DNA of 64,000 nt from Pseudomonas caricapapayae (GTDB lineage Bacteria; Pseudomonadota; Gammaproteobacteria; Pseudomonadales; Pseudomonadaceae). A program made the position numbers and the translations under genes. This document shows positions 52,469-63,924 of this stretch, in pieces. The stretch is taken from contig NZ_LJPW01000156.1 in NCBI RefSeq assembly GCF_001400735.1, positions 1 through 64,000 of the forward strand, written 5' to 3'. Every line of letters begins with the position of its first letter. Within the stretch, counting starts at the first letter, position 1. Under the pieces are notes generated by a model, which was not told the origin of the DNA, made no database searches, and saw only the letters and a list, made by a program, of their open reading frames with translations.

Positions 52469-52747
52469 TTATTGCGCGAGCTGGTAAAGGGTTTCGCCGT
52501 CCTTGACCATACCCAGTTCGTGTCGGGCACGCTCTTCGACGGTTTCAAGACCTTTTTTCAATTCCATGACCTCGGCATCAAGCACGCGGTTGCGCTCCAG
52601 CAACACCTGATTTTCAGCATGCTGGTCGGCAATCTGCTGAGTCAGGCTGGCCACTTGCGCAAGGCTTCCGTTACCGACCCATAGGCGGTACTGCAAGCCA
52701 GCCAGCAACAGAAGCAGGACGAGGAACAACCAGTTAGGACTGCGCAT
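52469..52747 (-). CDS. ftsB: Cell division protein FtsB
   Basis: FtsB joins FtsL and FtsQ in the divisome. The 92-residue protein from ATG 52747 has a short cytoplasmic start (MRSPN), one membrane helix (WLFLVLLLLLAGLQYRLWV, residues 6-24), a leucine-zipper coiled coil to about 75, and the family end EERARHELGMVKDGETLYQ. A longer frame exists but its extra residues have no membrane logic. eno is upstream and ispD downstream on the same strand. Confidence 0.93.
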   Translation of the reverse strand: MRSPNWLFLVLLLLLAGLQYRLWVGNGSLAQVASLTQQIADQHAENQVLLERNRVLDAEVMELKKGLETVEERARHELGMVKDGETLYQLAQ

Positions 52748-52811
52748 TGAAATATCGGGCACCCAGTAAAAAAGACAGCAGAGCCAACGTAAACAACAAA
52801 TGACTGAGGGC

Positions 52812-52839
52812 ATTGAGCCTGACATAAGCCAGGCTCAAT
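52812..52839. repeat. Stem-loop between eno and ftsB
   Basis: A ten-base perfect inverted repeat, ATTGAGCCTG, with an eight-base loop. It has no T tract in either direction, so it is more likely an mRNA stem than a terminator. Confidence 0.5.
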
Positions 52840-52937
52840 CACTCCAGATTACCGCGGAGCGTCAGCATCGGAGCTGCACAGGCGAGTCAGCGAACTCGAC
52901 GCCATGCAGCGCTCTGCGTCTTTTTACCATCTATGGC

Positions 52938-54224
52938 TTAGCCGCGAAACTCGGCACGCCCACGATACACAGCCTTGGAACCCAATTGCTCTTCGATGCG
53001 CAGCAGTTGGTTGTACTTGGAAACGCGATCGGAGCGGCACAGCGAACCGGTTTTGATCTGACCGGCAGACGTGCCCACAGCCAGGTCGGCAATGGTCGAG
53101 TCCTCGGTTTCGCCGGAACGGTGAGAGATGATCGCAGTGTAACCGGCAGCTTTGGCCATCTGAATGGCTTCCAGCGTTTCGGTCAGGGAGCCGATTTGAT
53201 TGAACTTGATCAGAATCGAGTTGGCGATCTTCTTGTCGATGCCTTCTTTCAGGATCTTGGTGTTGGTCACGAACAGGTCGTCACCGACCAGCTGGACTTT
53301 CTCGCCGATCTTGTCGGTGAGAACTTTCCAGCCATCCCAATCGGACTCGTCCAGACCGTCTTCAATGGAAATGATCGGGTGCTTGCGCGTCAGCTCGGCA
53401 AGGTATTCGGCAAACTCGGCGGAGCTGTACTCGCCCTCTTCGCTGAGTTTGTACTTGCCATTCTTGTAGAACTCGCTCGCCGCGCAGTCCAGCGCCAGGG
53501 TCACGTCGGTGCCCAGCGTGTAACCCGCATTGGCGACGGCTTCGGCAATAGCGTCAAGTGCTTCTTTGTTGGACGCCAGGTTAGGCGCGAAACCGCCTTC
53601 GTCGCCGACAGCGGTGTTCAGGCCACGCGCCTTGAGCACGGCCTTGAGGTGATGGAAAATTTCGGTGCCCCAGCGCAGGCCTTCAGCGAAGGTCTTGGCG
53701 CCGACAGGCTGGATCATGAATTCCTGGATGTCGATGTTGTTGTCGGCATGCTCGCCACCGTTGATGATGTTCATCATCGGAACCGGCATGGAATACACGC
53801 CCGGTGTGCCATTGAGGTTGGCGATATGCGCGTACAGCGGCAGGTCCTGATCCTGTGCCGCCGCCTTGGCAGCTGCCAGGGAGACCGCGAGGATTGCGTT
53901 TGCGCCCAGACTTGCCTTGTTCTCGGTACCGTCCAGCTCGATCATCGCGTGATCCAGCGCCTTCTGGTCAACCGGGTCCTTGCCCAGAAGCAGATCACGG
54001 ATGGGGCCATTGATGTTGGCTACAGCCTTCAGAACGCCCTTGCCCATGTAACGGCTCTTGTCGCCATCACGCAGCTCCAGCGCTTCGCGCGAGCCGGTTG
54101 AAGCACCGGACGGCGCGCAGGCGCTGCCGATGATGCCGTTATCGAGGAGCACATCTGCTTCCACGGTGGGATTGCCACGGGAGTCGAGAACTTCACGACC
54201 TTTGATGTCGACGATTTTTGCCAT
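52938..54224 (-). CDS. eno: Enolase
   Basis: Enolase converts 2-phosphoglycerate to phosphoenolpyruvate and is also an RNA-degradosome partner in related bacteria. The 428-residue product from ATG 54224 starts MAKIVDIKGREVLDSRGNPTVEADV. The signature ILIKFNQIGSLTETLEAI and ISHRSGETEDSTIADLAVG are intact, as is PMMNIINGGEHADNNIDIQEFMI. The frame extends upstream without similarity. Confidence 0.97.
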   Translation of the reverse strand: MAKIVDIKGREVLDSRGNPTVEADVLLDNGIIGSACAPSGASTGSREALELRDGDKSRYMGKGVLKAVANINGPIRDLLLGKDPVDQKALDHAMIELDGTENKASLGANAILAVSLAAAKAAAQDQDLPLYAHIANLNGTPGVYSMPVPMMNIINGGEHADNNIDIQEFMIQPVGAKTFAEGLRWGTEIFHHLKAVLKARGLNTAVGDEGGFAPNLASNKEALDAIAEAVANAGYTLGTDVTLALDCAASEFYKNGKYKLSEEGEYSSAEFAEYLAELTRKHPIISIEDGLDESDWDGWKVLTDKIGEKVQLVGDDLFVTNTKILKEGIDKKIANSILIKFNQIGSLTETLEAIQMAKAAGYTAIISHRSGETEDSTIADLAVGTSAGQIKTGSLCRSDRVSKYNQLLRIEEQLGSKAVYRGRAEFRG

Positions 54225-54317
54225 TGTTGTAAACACTCCAAGATTGACGAAAACGACGCAGCTGGGAAAACAATGCTCGCAGTCAGACGCAGAAAAAGGC
54301 AGGTCCGAATGCGACAA

Positions 54318-54337
54318 CCCCGTCACGAATGACGGGG
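54318..54337 (-). terminator. Hairpin between kdsA and eno
   Basis: An eight-base perfect stem (CCCCGTCA) with a CGAA loop, 26 bases past the kdsA stop. Without a clear T tract it may be a weak terminator. Confidence 0.45.
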
Positions 54338-54363
54338 AACGGCACTTTACCGGAGAACCCTGT

Positions 54364-55209
54364 TCAAGCGGTCTCTACGATCGGAAAACTTTTGACAAGT
54401 TCATCCAGTGACTTGAGCTGAGCCAGGAACGGCTCCAGCTTGTCCAGACGCAAGGCACACGGGCCGTCGCATTTGGCGTTGTCGGGGTCCGGATGCGCCT
54501 CAAGGAACAGACCGGCCAGATTCTGGCTGATACCGGCTTTGGCCAGATCAAGAACCTGGGCACGACGACCACCGGCAGAATCGGAACGACCGCCCGGCAT
54601 TTGCAGGGCGTGGGTCACGTCGAACAATATCGGGTACTCGAACTGCTTCATGATGCCGAAGCCGAGCATGTCCACGACCAGGTTGTTGTAACCGAAGCTG
54701 GAACCGCGCTCGCAGAGGATCAACTGATCATTACCCGCCTCTTCGCACTTGGTCAGGATGTGTTTCATCTCCTGAGGTGCGAGGAACTGGGCTTTCTTGA
54801 TGTTGATGACTGCGCCGGTCTTCGCCATCGCAACGACCAGGTCGGTCTGACGCGACAGAAAGGCCGGCAACTGGATGATGTCGCAGACTTCGGCGACCAC
54901 GGCAGCCTGATGAGGCTCGTGGACATCCGTGATCAGCGGCACATTGAAGGTGCGTTTGATCTCTTCGAAAATACGCATGCCCTCTTCAAGGCCTGGACCA
55001 CGGTAGGAATTTACCGAAGAGCGGTTGGCTTTGTCGAAGCTGGCCTTGAACACATAAGGGATACCGAGCTTTTCGGTAACCCTCACGTATTCTTCGCAGA
55101 CCTGCATGGCCATATCCCGGGATTCAAGCACGTTCATGCCGCCGAACAGCACCATTGGCTTGTCGTTGGCGATCTCGATCGAACCTACACGGATGGTTTT
55201 CTGAGCCAT
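54364..55209 (-). CDS. kdsA: 3-deoxy-D-manno-octulosonate 8-phosphate synthase
   Basis: KdsA condenses arabinose 5-phosphate and phosphoenolpyruvate to make Kdo-8-phosphate for lipopolysaccharide. The 281-residue product has FGGMNVLESRDMAMQVCEEY at the start, KASFDKANRSSVNSYRGPGLEEG (about 55-77), the LCERGSSFGYNN segment and EAHPDPDNAKCDGPCALRL near the end. It follows pyrG by 14 bases and precedes eno, a conserved trio in Pseudomonas. Confidence 0.97.
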   Translation of the reverse strand: MAQKTIRVGSIEIANDKPMVLFGGMNVLESRDMAMQVCEEYVRVTEKLGIPYVFKASFDKANRSSVNSYRGPGLEEGMRIFEEIKRTFNVPLITDVHEPHQAAVVAEVCDIIQLPAFLSRQTDLVVAMAKTGAVINIKKAQFLAPQEMKHILTKCEEAGNDQLILCERGSSFGYNNLVVDMLGFGIMKQFEYPILFDVTHALQMPGGRSDSAGGRRAQVLDLAKAGISQNLAGLFLEAHPDPDNAKCDGPCALRLDKLEPFLAQLKSLDELVKSFPIVETA

Positions 55210-55223
55210 GTCTGAAGTCCCTG

Positions 55224-56855
<1,632 letters not shown>

Positions 56856-57119
56856 GAAAAACCCTAGAAGTCTGCGTTAAAGCGGTCAGAGCCGCCGGGG
56901 ATAGCGAAGGAAGGCCGAAGCCCCCGATTACCGACAAAATTCACGGTGCACTCCCGAAACTGCTGCGTTGAAACCGACCGGCCGAAGCCAGTGTGGTGTG
57001 CGCTACATTTTTAAGAATTACCCAGTAAATACTGGTTGGTAACCGGCAACTTGCGTTGTTTCAAAAGAACCAACAGAAGTTGTATCAAGAAGGGAGCGTA
57101 GTCTACCTGAAAGGGCCTT

Positions 57120-58457
57120 TCAGCTCAAACTTTGGTCGCCGGTCGGCGCAACCCAGCGCAAACGCCAGTTTTCATTGGGCGAACCGTCCAGTCCAGGCAG
57201 GTTGGCGACGGCCAATAGAACGTTATCGAGGTACAGCAGCGGCAATCTGCCGCGCAGAAACACCGGCACTGCCTGTTCGTTGAGCAGGCGTTTGAGATCG
57301 CGATTGCCACGTCCGCTGAGGTACATCGTTTCACCGCCCTGCCGGTAGCGGATTTGCAGGCAGCCCGACGGTGCCTGACCTTCGATGAGCACCCGACCGT
57401 TACCCGGCAGGTGCAGCGACACTTGAGGGTCGAACCAGTCTGTTACGTCATCACAGACCGTCCCCCAGCCAGCGGGCACCCACCAGATGCAGTCCTGCGC
57501 TCTGTGCAGTTCGCCATCGGCAAGCCGCCACAGTGGACGGGCGTCATGCGTCGCATCGCGCAATGCTTCCCAGCCGGCCCAGTGATCGGTGTCCGGCATC
57601 CGCGTCAGGGGCGCAAGCCAGTGGCGCAGAGCATTGCGCTGACGTGCTGCGGACAGTCCGGTCAGCGGCCCCAGGCCCAGCACCGGCAAGTCCAACCAGA
57701 CAAATGGCGTGGAGACCTGGGCACTGACCAGATCCTGCACCGCAAGCTCGTCCAGCAGTTGCTGTGCTTCACCGAGATGACCTGCCGTCCGCGCCAGACT
57801 GGCAGCCGCCTGTGGCCATCTGGAGGTCAACAGTGGCAGCACCTCACTGCGCAGAAAGTTGCGCGAGAACTGCTGATTACTGTTACTGGGATCCTCAACC
57901 CACTTCAGGCCGTGCTGATGCGCGTAGCCTTCAAGCTCGGTACGAGACATTGTCAGCAACGGTCGCACCAGATGCCCACGTCCCAGAATTCGCTGCTCGG
58001 GCATGGCAGCCAGACCGCGCGCACCTGCGCCTCGCAGCAAACGGAACAACAGGGTCTCGGCCTGATCATCGCGATGCTGCCCGGTCAGCAGGACCTCTCC
58101 ATCCTCCAACCGCTCGCTGAACGCGAGGTAGCGCGCCTGCCGGGCAGCCTGCTCGACACTCGGGCCGGGCTCGACCTGAACACGAACAGACTCAAATGCC
58201 ACCCCAAGCGTCTTGCAAACCTGCTGACAATGCTCTGGCCAGGCATCGGCAACGGGCTGCAGACCGTGGTGCACATGGACTGCGTAGAGCGCAGGCAGGG
58301 TTTCGCGGCTGGCGAGTTCAGCCAGAAGATGCAAAAGCACGGTCGAGTCGAGGCCGCCGGAGAAACCGATATACCAGGCAGGCGCATCGCGCCATGGGGC
58401 CAAGACCTGAAGAAGCCTGGCAGAAAGGTCATGACCGGTGTGTGAGGGGGTGGTCAC
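57120..58457 (-). CDS. tilS: tRNA(Ile)-lysidine synthase TilS
   Basis: TilS converts C34 of tRNA-Ile(CAU) to lysidine so that it reads AUA. The start is GTG 58457, giving 445 residues with the PP-loop SGGLDS at 33-38, a TilS central domain and the C-terminal TilS-C domain near 365-430 (RYRQGGETMYLSGRGNRDLKRLLNE). It is single between pyrG (264-base gap) and accA (136-base gap with a repeat). Confidence 0.94.
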   Translation of the reverse strand: MTTPSHTGHDLSARLLQVLAPWRDAPAWYIGFSGGLDSTVLLHLLAELASRETLPALYAVHVHHGLQPVADAWPEHCQQVCKTLGVAFESVRVQVEPGPSVEQAARQARYLAFSERLEDGEVLLTGQHRDDQAETLLFRLLRGAGARGLAAMPEQRILGRGHLVRPLLTMSRTELEGYAHQHGLKWVEDPSNSNQQFSRNFLRSEVLPLLTSRWPQAAASLARTAGHLGEAQQLLDELAVQDLVSAQVSTPFVWLDLPVLGLGPLTGLSAARQRNALRHWLAPLTRMPDTDHWAGWEALRDATHDARPLWRLADGELHRAQDCIWWVPAGWGTVCDDVTDWFDPQVSLHLPGNGRVLIEGQAPSGCLQIRYRQGGETMYLSGRGNRDLKRLLNEQAVPVFLRGRLPLLYLDNVLLAVANLPGLDGSPNENWRLRWVAPTGDQSLS

Positions 58458-58519
58458 GGCTGTTTTTCACCGACCTGGCGAGTTCGCACACTGACGGCTT
58501 CAGTGATCAAACCAGCCTT

Positions 58520-58570
58520 TTCGCGAACAGGTTCGCTCCCAGGTCCTTCGGGCGGAAGCCCGCAGGACGT
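58520..58570. repeat. REP-like palindromic element between accA and tilS
   Basis: Two adjacent hairpins: GCGAAC-AG-GTTCGC (58523-58536) followed by CTCCCA, in the style of Pseudomonas REP units, and GTCCTTCGGGC-GGAA-GCCCGCAGGAC (58543-58568) with one mismatch. The second could also stop or process the accA mRNA. Confidence 0.6.
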
Positions 58571-58593
58571 GGAAACAATCGGGGCAGCGAAGC

Positions 58594-59541
58594 TTAAAGA
58601 CCGTAGCTCATCAGACGGTCATAGCGACGAGCCAGCAGCGCTTCGTTATCGAGTTCCTTGAGCATCGCCAACTGGCTGCTCAGCTCTTCACGGATCAGAG
58701 CGGCGGCGGCAACCGGGTCGCGATGCGCACCGCCCAGCGGCTCAGCGATGACCTTATCGACGATGCCCAGGCCTTTCAGGCGATCGGCAGTGATGCCCAT
58801 AGCCTCGGCAGCATCAGGTGCCTTCTCGGCGGTTTTCCACAGAATCGACGCGCAGCCTTCTGGAGAAATCACCGCGTACGTCGAGTATTGCAGCATGTTC
58901 AACTGGTCGCAGACGCCAATGGCCAGTGCGCCGCCGGAGCCACCCTCACCAATAACAGTGGCGATGATCGGGGTTTTGAGACGAGCCATTACGCGCAGGT
59001 TCCAGGCAATCGCTTCGCTCTGGTTGCGCTCTTCCGCGTCGATACCCGGATAGGCACCTGGCGTGTCGATGAAGGTCAGGATCGGCATCTTGAAGCGCTC
59101 GGCCATTTCCATCAGACGGCAGGCCTTGCGATAACCCTCCGGGCGCGGCATGCCGAAGTTGCGGCGAACCTTCTCGCGCACTTCACGACCTTTCTGGTGA
59201 CCGATAACCATGACTGGCTGGCCGTCAAGACGGGCAATGCCGCCGACGATTGCCGCGTCATCGGAGAAGTGGCGATCACCGTGCAGCTCATCGAACTCGG
59301 TAAAGATGTTTTCGATGTAGTCCAGCGTGTAGGGACGACGCGGATGGCGTGCCATGCGCGCGATCTGCCAACTGGTCAGGTTGCCAAAGATGCTTTCGGT
59401 AAGCGTCTTGCTCTTGTCTTGCAGCCGGGAGATCTCGTCGCCGATGTTCAGCGAGTTGTCGTTACCCACCAAGCGCAGTTCTTCGATTTTGGCCTGCAAG
59501 TCAGCGATAGGCTGTTCGAAATCAAGAAAATTCGGGTTCAT
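58594..59541 (-). CDS. accA: Acetyl-CoA carboxylase carboxyltransferase subunit alpha
   Basis: AccA with AccD transfers the carboxyl group from biotin to acetyl-CoA, the first step of fatty-acid synthesis. The 315-residue product from ATG 59541 starts MNPNFLDFEQPIADLQAKIEELR. The crotonase-like core shows GHQKGREVREKVRRNFGMPRPEGYRKACRLM and the PTPGAYPGIDAEERNQSEAIA-type stretch (TFIDTPGAYPGIDAEE), then GEGGSGGALAIGVCD. It follows dnaE by 128 bases. Confidence 0.97.
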   Translation of the reverse strand: MNPNFLDFEQPIADLQAKIEELRLVGNDNSLNIGDEISRLQDKSKTLTESIFGNLTSWQIARMARHPRRPYTLDYIENIFTEFDELHGDRHFSDDAAIVGGIARLDGQPVMVIGHQKGREVREKVRRNFGMPRPEGYRKACRLMEMAERFKMPILTFIDTPGAYPGIDAEERNQSEAIAWNLRVMARLKTPIIATVIGEGGSGGALAIGVCDQLNMLQYSTYAVISPEGCASILWKTAEKAPDAAEAMGITADRLKGLGIVDKVIAEPLGGAHRDPVAAAALIREELSSQLAMLKELDNEALLARRYDRLMSYGL

Positions 59542-59669
59542 AGGCATCCGTCTTGGGTCGACGGCCAAGAGGCCGGCCGGTTGATCCGTCTGCGCCTTTC
59601 CTGTTCGGAACAGGCGCGGTCAGGTCGAAATTAAAATTCAGGGTTGAGCGCAAGTCGAGCCTGCGGCGT

Positions 59670-62600
59670 TCAACGATACTGGAGAAAGACGTTCTCACGT
59701 CCGAACTGGTCACGCAGAGCTTGAATCAAGCTGTCTGCAGGATCAATCCGCCATGCTTCTCCCAATTGCAGCAAGGCACGGGCATCCTGCCCCGTGTAGT
59801 CCACCGTGATCGGGCAGGCACCGCGATGGCGCTTGCACAGATCACCCAGCCAGCGTAGCCGGTCGCCCTTGAGCGCTTCGGCGCGCACCGTCACGCGCAG
59901 GCTCTCGGCCAGGTTGGTACGGGCGTCCTCGATGCTCATGACGCGCTTGGCGCGCAATCGCAGCCCTCCGGAGAAGTCGTCATTACTGACTTCGCCCTCG
60001 ACCACTACCATAGCATCGGTCTGCAGCAGCGACTGAGCCGAATGAAATGCTTCGGCAAACAGAGACGCTTCGATGCGTGCAGAGCGGTCGTCCAGGGTAA
60101 TGAACCCCATCTTGTCGCCCTTCTTGTTCTTCATCACGCGCAAGGCGATTATCAGCCCGGCCACCGTCTGGGTGTCTCTGGCGGGCTTGAGGTCGATGAT
60201 CCGCTGACGAGCGAAACGACGAATCTCGCCTTCGTACTCGTCGATAGGGTGACCGGTCAGATAGAGGCCAAGGGTTTCCTTTTCACCGCGCAGACGATCC
60301 TTCAGACTCAGCTCGCGGGTCTTGCGATGATTGGCGTAGACATCGGCATCCGCTTCGACGAACAGGCCGCCAAACAGATCGGCGTGCCCACTGTCGTGAC
60401 TGCGCGCGGTTTGCTCTGCCGCCTGAATGGCCTCCTCCAGTGCCGCAAGCAGTACCGACCGGTTACGGTCGATATTGGCCTGATAGGCCTTGGGCTCCAG
60501 CTCGAAATAAGGTCCGAGACGATCCAGTGCGCCACTACGAATCAGGCCATCCAGCGTACGCTTGTTGACCCGCTTGAGATCGACGCGGGCGCAGAAATCG
60601 AACAGATCCTTGAACGGCCCGTTCTGACGCGCATCGGTAATCGCCTCGACCGGGCCCTCGCCCACCCCTTTGATGGCACCCAGCCCATAAAGAATCCGGC
60701 CGTCATCGCTTACCGTGAACTTGAACTCCGATGTGTTCACGTCCGGCGCATCGAGGCGCAGCTTCATCGTGCGCACTTCTTCGATCAAGGTCACGACCTT
60801 GTCGGTGTTGTGCATGTCCGCCGACAACACGGCGGCCATGAACGGCGCCGGGTAGTGGGTCTTCAACCAGGCAGTCTGGTACGACACCAGGCCGTAGGCC
60901 GCCGAGTGGGACTTGTTGAAGCCGTACCCGGCAAATTTCTCCACCAGGTCGAAAATGTTACCCGCCAGGTCAGGCTCGATATTGTTGGTCTTGCAACCCT
61001 CAATGAAACCGCCGCGCTGCTTGGCCATTTCCTCGGGCTTCTTCTTGCCCATCGCACGACGCAGCATGTCCGCACCGCCGAGGGTGTAACCGGCCATGAC
61101 CTGGGCAATCTGCATCACCTGTTCCTGATACAGAATGATCCCGTAGGTCGGTGCCAGTACCGGCTTCAGGCCTTCATACTGGTAATCGACGTGCGGGTAG
61201 GACAGTTCTGCACGACCGTGCTTACGGTTGATGAAGTCGTCCACCATGCCCGATTGCAGAGGGCCGGGACGGAACAGCGCCACCAGTGCGATCAAGTCTT
61301 CCAGGCAGTCGGGCTTGAGCTTTTTGATCAGCTCCTTCATGCCGCGCGACTCGAGCTGGAACACCGCCGTGGTTTCGGCGCGCTGCAACAACTGATAGGT
61401 CGGCATGTCATCGAGCGGGATGAACGCAATGTCCAGCGGCGCTTCGTTGACCTTGGCACGGTCGCGGTTGATGGTCTTGAGCGCCCAGTCGATGATGGTC
61501 AGAGTGCGCAGACCGAGGAAGTCGAACTTCACCAGCCCCGCCGCCTCGACATCGTCCTTGTCGAACTGGGTCACCAGACCGTCACCGGCTTCGTCGCAAT
61601 AGATCGGTGCAAAGTCCGTCAGCTTGGTCGGAGCAATAACCACACCACCGGCGTGCTTGCCCACGTTACGCACAATGCCTTCAAGCTTGAGCGCCATCTC
61701 CCAGATTTCTGCGGCTTCCTCATCAACCTTGAGGAAGTCGCGAAGAATTTCTTCCTGCTCATAGGCCTTTTCGAGGGTCATGCCGACTTCGAACGGGATC
61801 ATCTTCGATAGGCGATCAGCCAGCCCGTAAGACTTGCCCTGCACCCGCGCCACGTCACGCACCACCGCCTTGGCCGCCATGGAACCGAACGTGATGATCT
61901 GGCTGACCGCATTGCGACCGTATTTCTCGGCCACGTATTCGATCACCCGATCACGGCCGTCCATACAGAAGTCGACGTCGAAGTCGGGCATGGAGACCCG
62001 CTCCGGGTTCAGGAAACGTTCGAACAGCAGGTCGTACTCCAGCGGATCGAGGTCGGTGATCTTCTGCACGTAGGCGACCAGCGAGCCGGCACCCGAACCT
62101 CGCCCCGGACCTACTGGCACGCCGTTGCTCTTGGCCCACTGGATAAAATCCATAACGATCAGGAAGTAACCGGGAAAGCCCATCTGGATGATGATATCCA
62201 GCTCGAAATTCAGTCGGTCGACATACACCTGCCGCCTGGCTTCGTAATCCTCCGTCGTGTCTTTGGGCAAGAGGACGGCGAGACGCTCTTCGAGGCCATC
62301 GAACGAGACCTTGCGGAAATACTCATCGATGGTCATGCCATCGGGAATCGGGAAGTTGGGCAGGAAGTGAGTGCCCAGCTTGACGTCGATGTTACAGCGC
62401 TTGGCAATTTCGACGGTGTTTTCCAGGGCTTCGGGCAGGTCGCTGAACAGCTCGGCCATTTCTTCCGGGCTTTTCAGGTACTGCTGGTCGCTGTAGTTGT
62501 GCGAGCGACGCGGATCGTCCAGTGCCCGGCCTTCGCCGATGCACACACGGGTCTCGTGGGCTTCGAAATCGGTCTGCTTGATGAAACGCACGTCATTGGT

Positions 62601-63191
62601 CGCTACCAGCGGCGCACCGTGACGCTCGGCCAGGGCAACAGCGGCATGCAGGTGTTCTTCGTCATTATTGCGATTGGTGCGCTGCACCTCGAGGTAGAAA
62701 CGGTCGGGAAATACCGCCATCCATTCGCGCAGCAGCTCGTCCGCCTCGCCGGGATTGCCACCGAGCAGTGCCATGCCGATTTCGCCTTCCTTGGCCGCGG
62801 AAAGCGCAATGACGCCTTCACTGGCCTGTGCGACCCATTGGCGCTGGATGACGATCTGCCCGTTGCGCTGGCCCTCGATGAAGCCACGGGAAATCAGCTC
62901 GGTCAGGTTTCGGTAGCCCTGAGCATTCATGGCCAACAGGCTGATACGACTGAGCGCGGCGTCCTCATCCCTGCCCGCCAGCCACAGGTCGACACCACAA
63001 ATCGGCTTGATACCGGAGCCTTGGGCAGCCTTGTAGAACTTGACCAGCGAACACATGTTGTTCTGGTCGGTTACCGCCACGGCAGGCATGTTCATGCCGG
63101 TCAGCGCCTTGATCAACGGTTTGACCCGGACCAGACCGTCAACCAGGGAGTATTCGGTGTGCAGGCGTAGATGAACGAAAGAAGCCGGCAT
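59670..63191 (-). CDS. dnaE: DNA polymerase III subunit alpha
   Basis: The replicative polymerase subunit, 1173 residues. An N-terminal PHP domain (FVHLRLHTEYSLVDGLVRV), the catalytic palm acids in SMPDFDVDFCMDGRDRVIEYV (about 400), the thumb and fingers, a helix-hairpin-helix region, the beta-clamp peptide area, an OB fold (TVAGLIIALRVMKNKKGDKMGFITLDD) and the tau-binding end are all present. This is the DnaE1 type with a separate DnaQ proofreader elsewhere. Confidence 0.97.
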   Translation of the reverse strand: MPASFVHLRLHTEYSLVDGLVRVKPLIKALTGMNMPAVAVTDQNNMCSLVKFYKAAQGSGIKPICGVDLWLAGRDEDAALSRISLLAMNAQGYRNLTELISRGFIEGQRNGQIVIQRQWVAQASEGVIALSAAKEGEIGMALLGGNPGEADELLREWMAVFPDRFYLEVQRTNRNNDEEHLHAAVALAERHGAPLVATNDVRFIKQTDFEAHETRVCIGEGRALDDPRRSHNYSDQQYLKSPEEMAELFSDLPEALENTVEIAKRCNIDVKLGTHFLPNFPIPDGMTIDEYFRKVSFDGLEERLAVLLPKDTTEDYEARRQVYVDRLNFELDIIIQMGFPGYFLIVMDFIQWAKSNGVPVGPGRGSGAGSLVAYVQKITDLDPLEYDLLFERFLNPERVSMPDFDVDFCMDGRDRVIEYVAEKYGRNAVSQIITFGSMAAKAVVRDVARVQGKSYGLADRLSKMIPFEVGMTLEKAYEQEEILRDFLKVDEEAAEIWEMALKLEGIVRNVGKHAGGVVIAPTKLTDFAPIYCDEAGDGLVTQFDKDDVEAAGLVKFDFLGLRTLTIIDWALKTINRDRAKVNEAPLDIAFIPLDDMPTYQLLQRAETTAVFQLESRGMKELIKKLKPDCLEDLIALVALFRPGPLQSGMVDDFINRKHGRAELSYPHVDYQYEGLKPVLAPTYGIILYQEQVMQIAQVMAGYTLGGADMLRRAMGKKKPEEMAKQRGGFIEGCKTNNIEPDLAGNIFDLVEKFAGYGFNKSHSAAYGLVSYQTAWLKTHYPAPFMAAVLSADMHNTDKVVTLIEEVRTMKLRLDAPDVNTSEFKFTVSDDGRILYGLGAIKGVGEGPVEAITDARQNGPFKDLFDFCARVDLKRVNKRTLDGLIRSGALDRLGPYFELEPKAYQANIDRNRSVLLAALEEAIQAAEQTARSHDSGHADLFGGLFVEADADVYANHRKTRELSLKDRLRGEKETLGLYLTGHPIDEYEGEIRRFARQRIIDLKPARDTQTVAGLIIALRVMKNKKGDKMGFITLDDRSARIEASLFAEAFHSAQSLLQTDAMVVVEGEVSNDDFSGGLRLRAKRVMSIEDARTNLAESLRVTVRAEALKGDRLRWLGDLCKRHRGACPITVDYTGQDARALLQLGEAWRIDPADSLIQALRDQFGRENVFLQYR

Positions 63192-63259
63192 GGTGATCCT
63201 ATAAAACGCGAAAATACAAAAAACGAAGGGCGGGATTGTAACGGGCCCGGGATGAAACG

Positions 63260-63913
63260 TCAGTCCTGCAATAAGCCGACCGGAAACGGCATCGCGCCGC
63301 CGATCATTATCGATGAACGCGCCTCATGGGCCGCACGCACTGGCGCAAAGGAGCGTCGATGAATGGGCGTAGGTCCGAGTCGGGCCAATGCCTCCAGGTG
63401 CACCGGCGTAGGATAACCCTTGTGCCCGCCGATGCCATAACCCGGATAGATGCGTTCAAATGCCGCCATTTCCCGATCCCGGCTCACTTTGGCGAGAATC
63501 GATGCGGCTGCGATGGCTGGCACTTTGGAGTCACCCTTTACTACCGGAGCCGAGGGTACGGACAGCTGAGGGCAGCGGTTGCCGTCGATCAGGGCAAGCT
63601 TCGGCGTGATGCTCAGCCCTTCAACGGCGCGCTTCATGGCCAGCATCGTGGCGTGCAGGATATTCAACCGATCGATTTCTTCAACTTCAGCCCGGGCGAT
63701 AAACCAGCACAGGGCCTTTTCCTGAATTTCGACGTACAGCTTCTCGCGCCTGGCTTCGGTCAGTTTTTTCGAATCGTTGAGCCCGAGAATAGGCCGGGCA
63801 GGGTCGAGAATGACAGCCGCCGTTACAACCGCGCCGCACAGTGGACCGCGGCCCACTTCATCAACACCCGCTACCAGATCCTCGACGAGGGTGAAATCCA
63901 GACCTGACTGCAT
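63260..63913 (-). CDS. rnhB: Ribonuclease HII
   Basis: RNase HII removes single ribonucleotides and RNA primers from DNA. The 217-residue product from ATG 63913 (GAGG nine bases before) has the catalytic VAGVDEVGRGPLCGAVV with Asp18 and Glu19, then ALIDGNRCP and KGDSKVPAIAAASILAKVSRD. A GTG at 63928 overlaps the lpxB stop as GTGA and would add five residues; either start could be used. It is 68 bases before dnaE. Confidence 0.94.
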   Translation of the reverse strand: MQSGLDFTLVEDLVAGVDEVGRGPLCGAVVTAAVILDPARPILGLNDSKKLTEARREKLYVEIQEKALCWFIARAEVEEIDRLNILHATMLAMKRAVEGLSITPKLALIDGNRCPQLSVPSAPVVKGDSKVPAIAAASILAKVSRDREMAAFERIYPGYGIGGHKGYPTPVHLEALARLGPTPIHRRSFAPVRAAHEARSSIMIGGAMPFPVGLLQD

Positions 63914-63924
63914 GATGGGCGACC

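Noticed and set aside
60042..61811. Plus-strand open frame of 589 codons opposite dnaE
   Set aside because: Shadow of dnaE codon bias. The same holds for long frames opposite mutS (39877-41628), adhC (49495-51027), pyrG (55155-56789) and eno (52800-54101).
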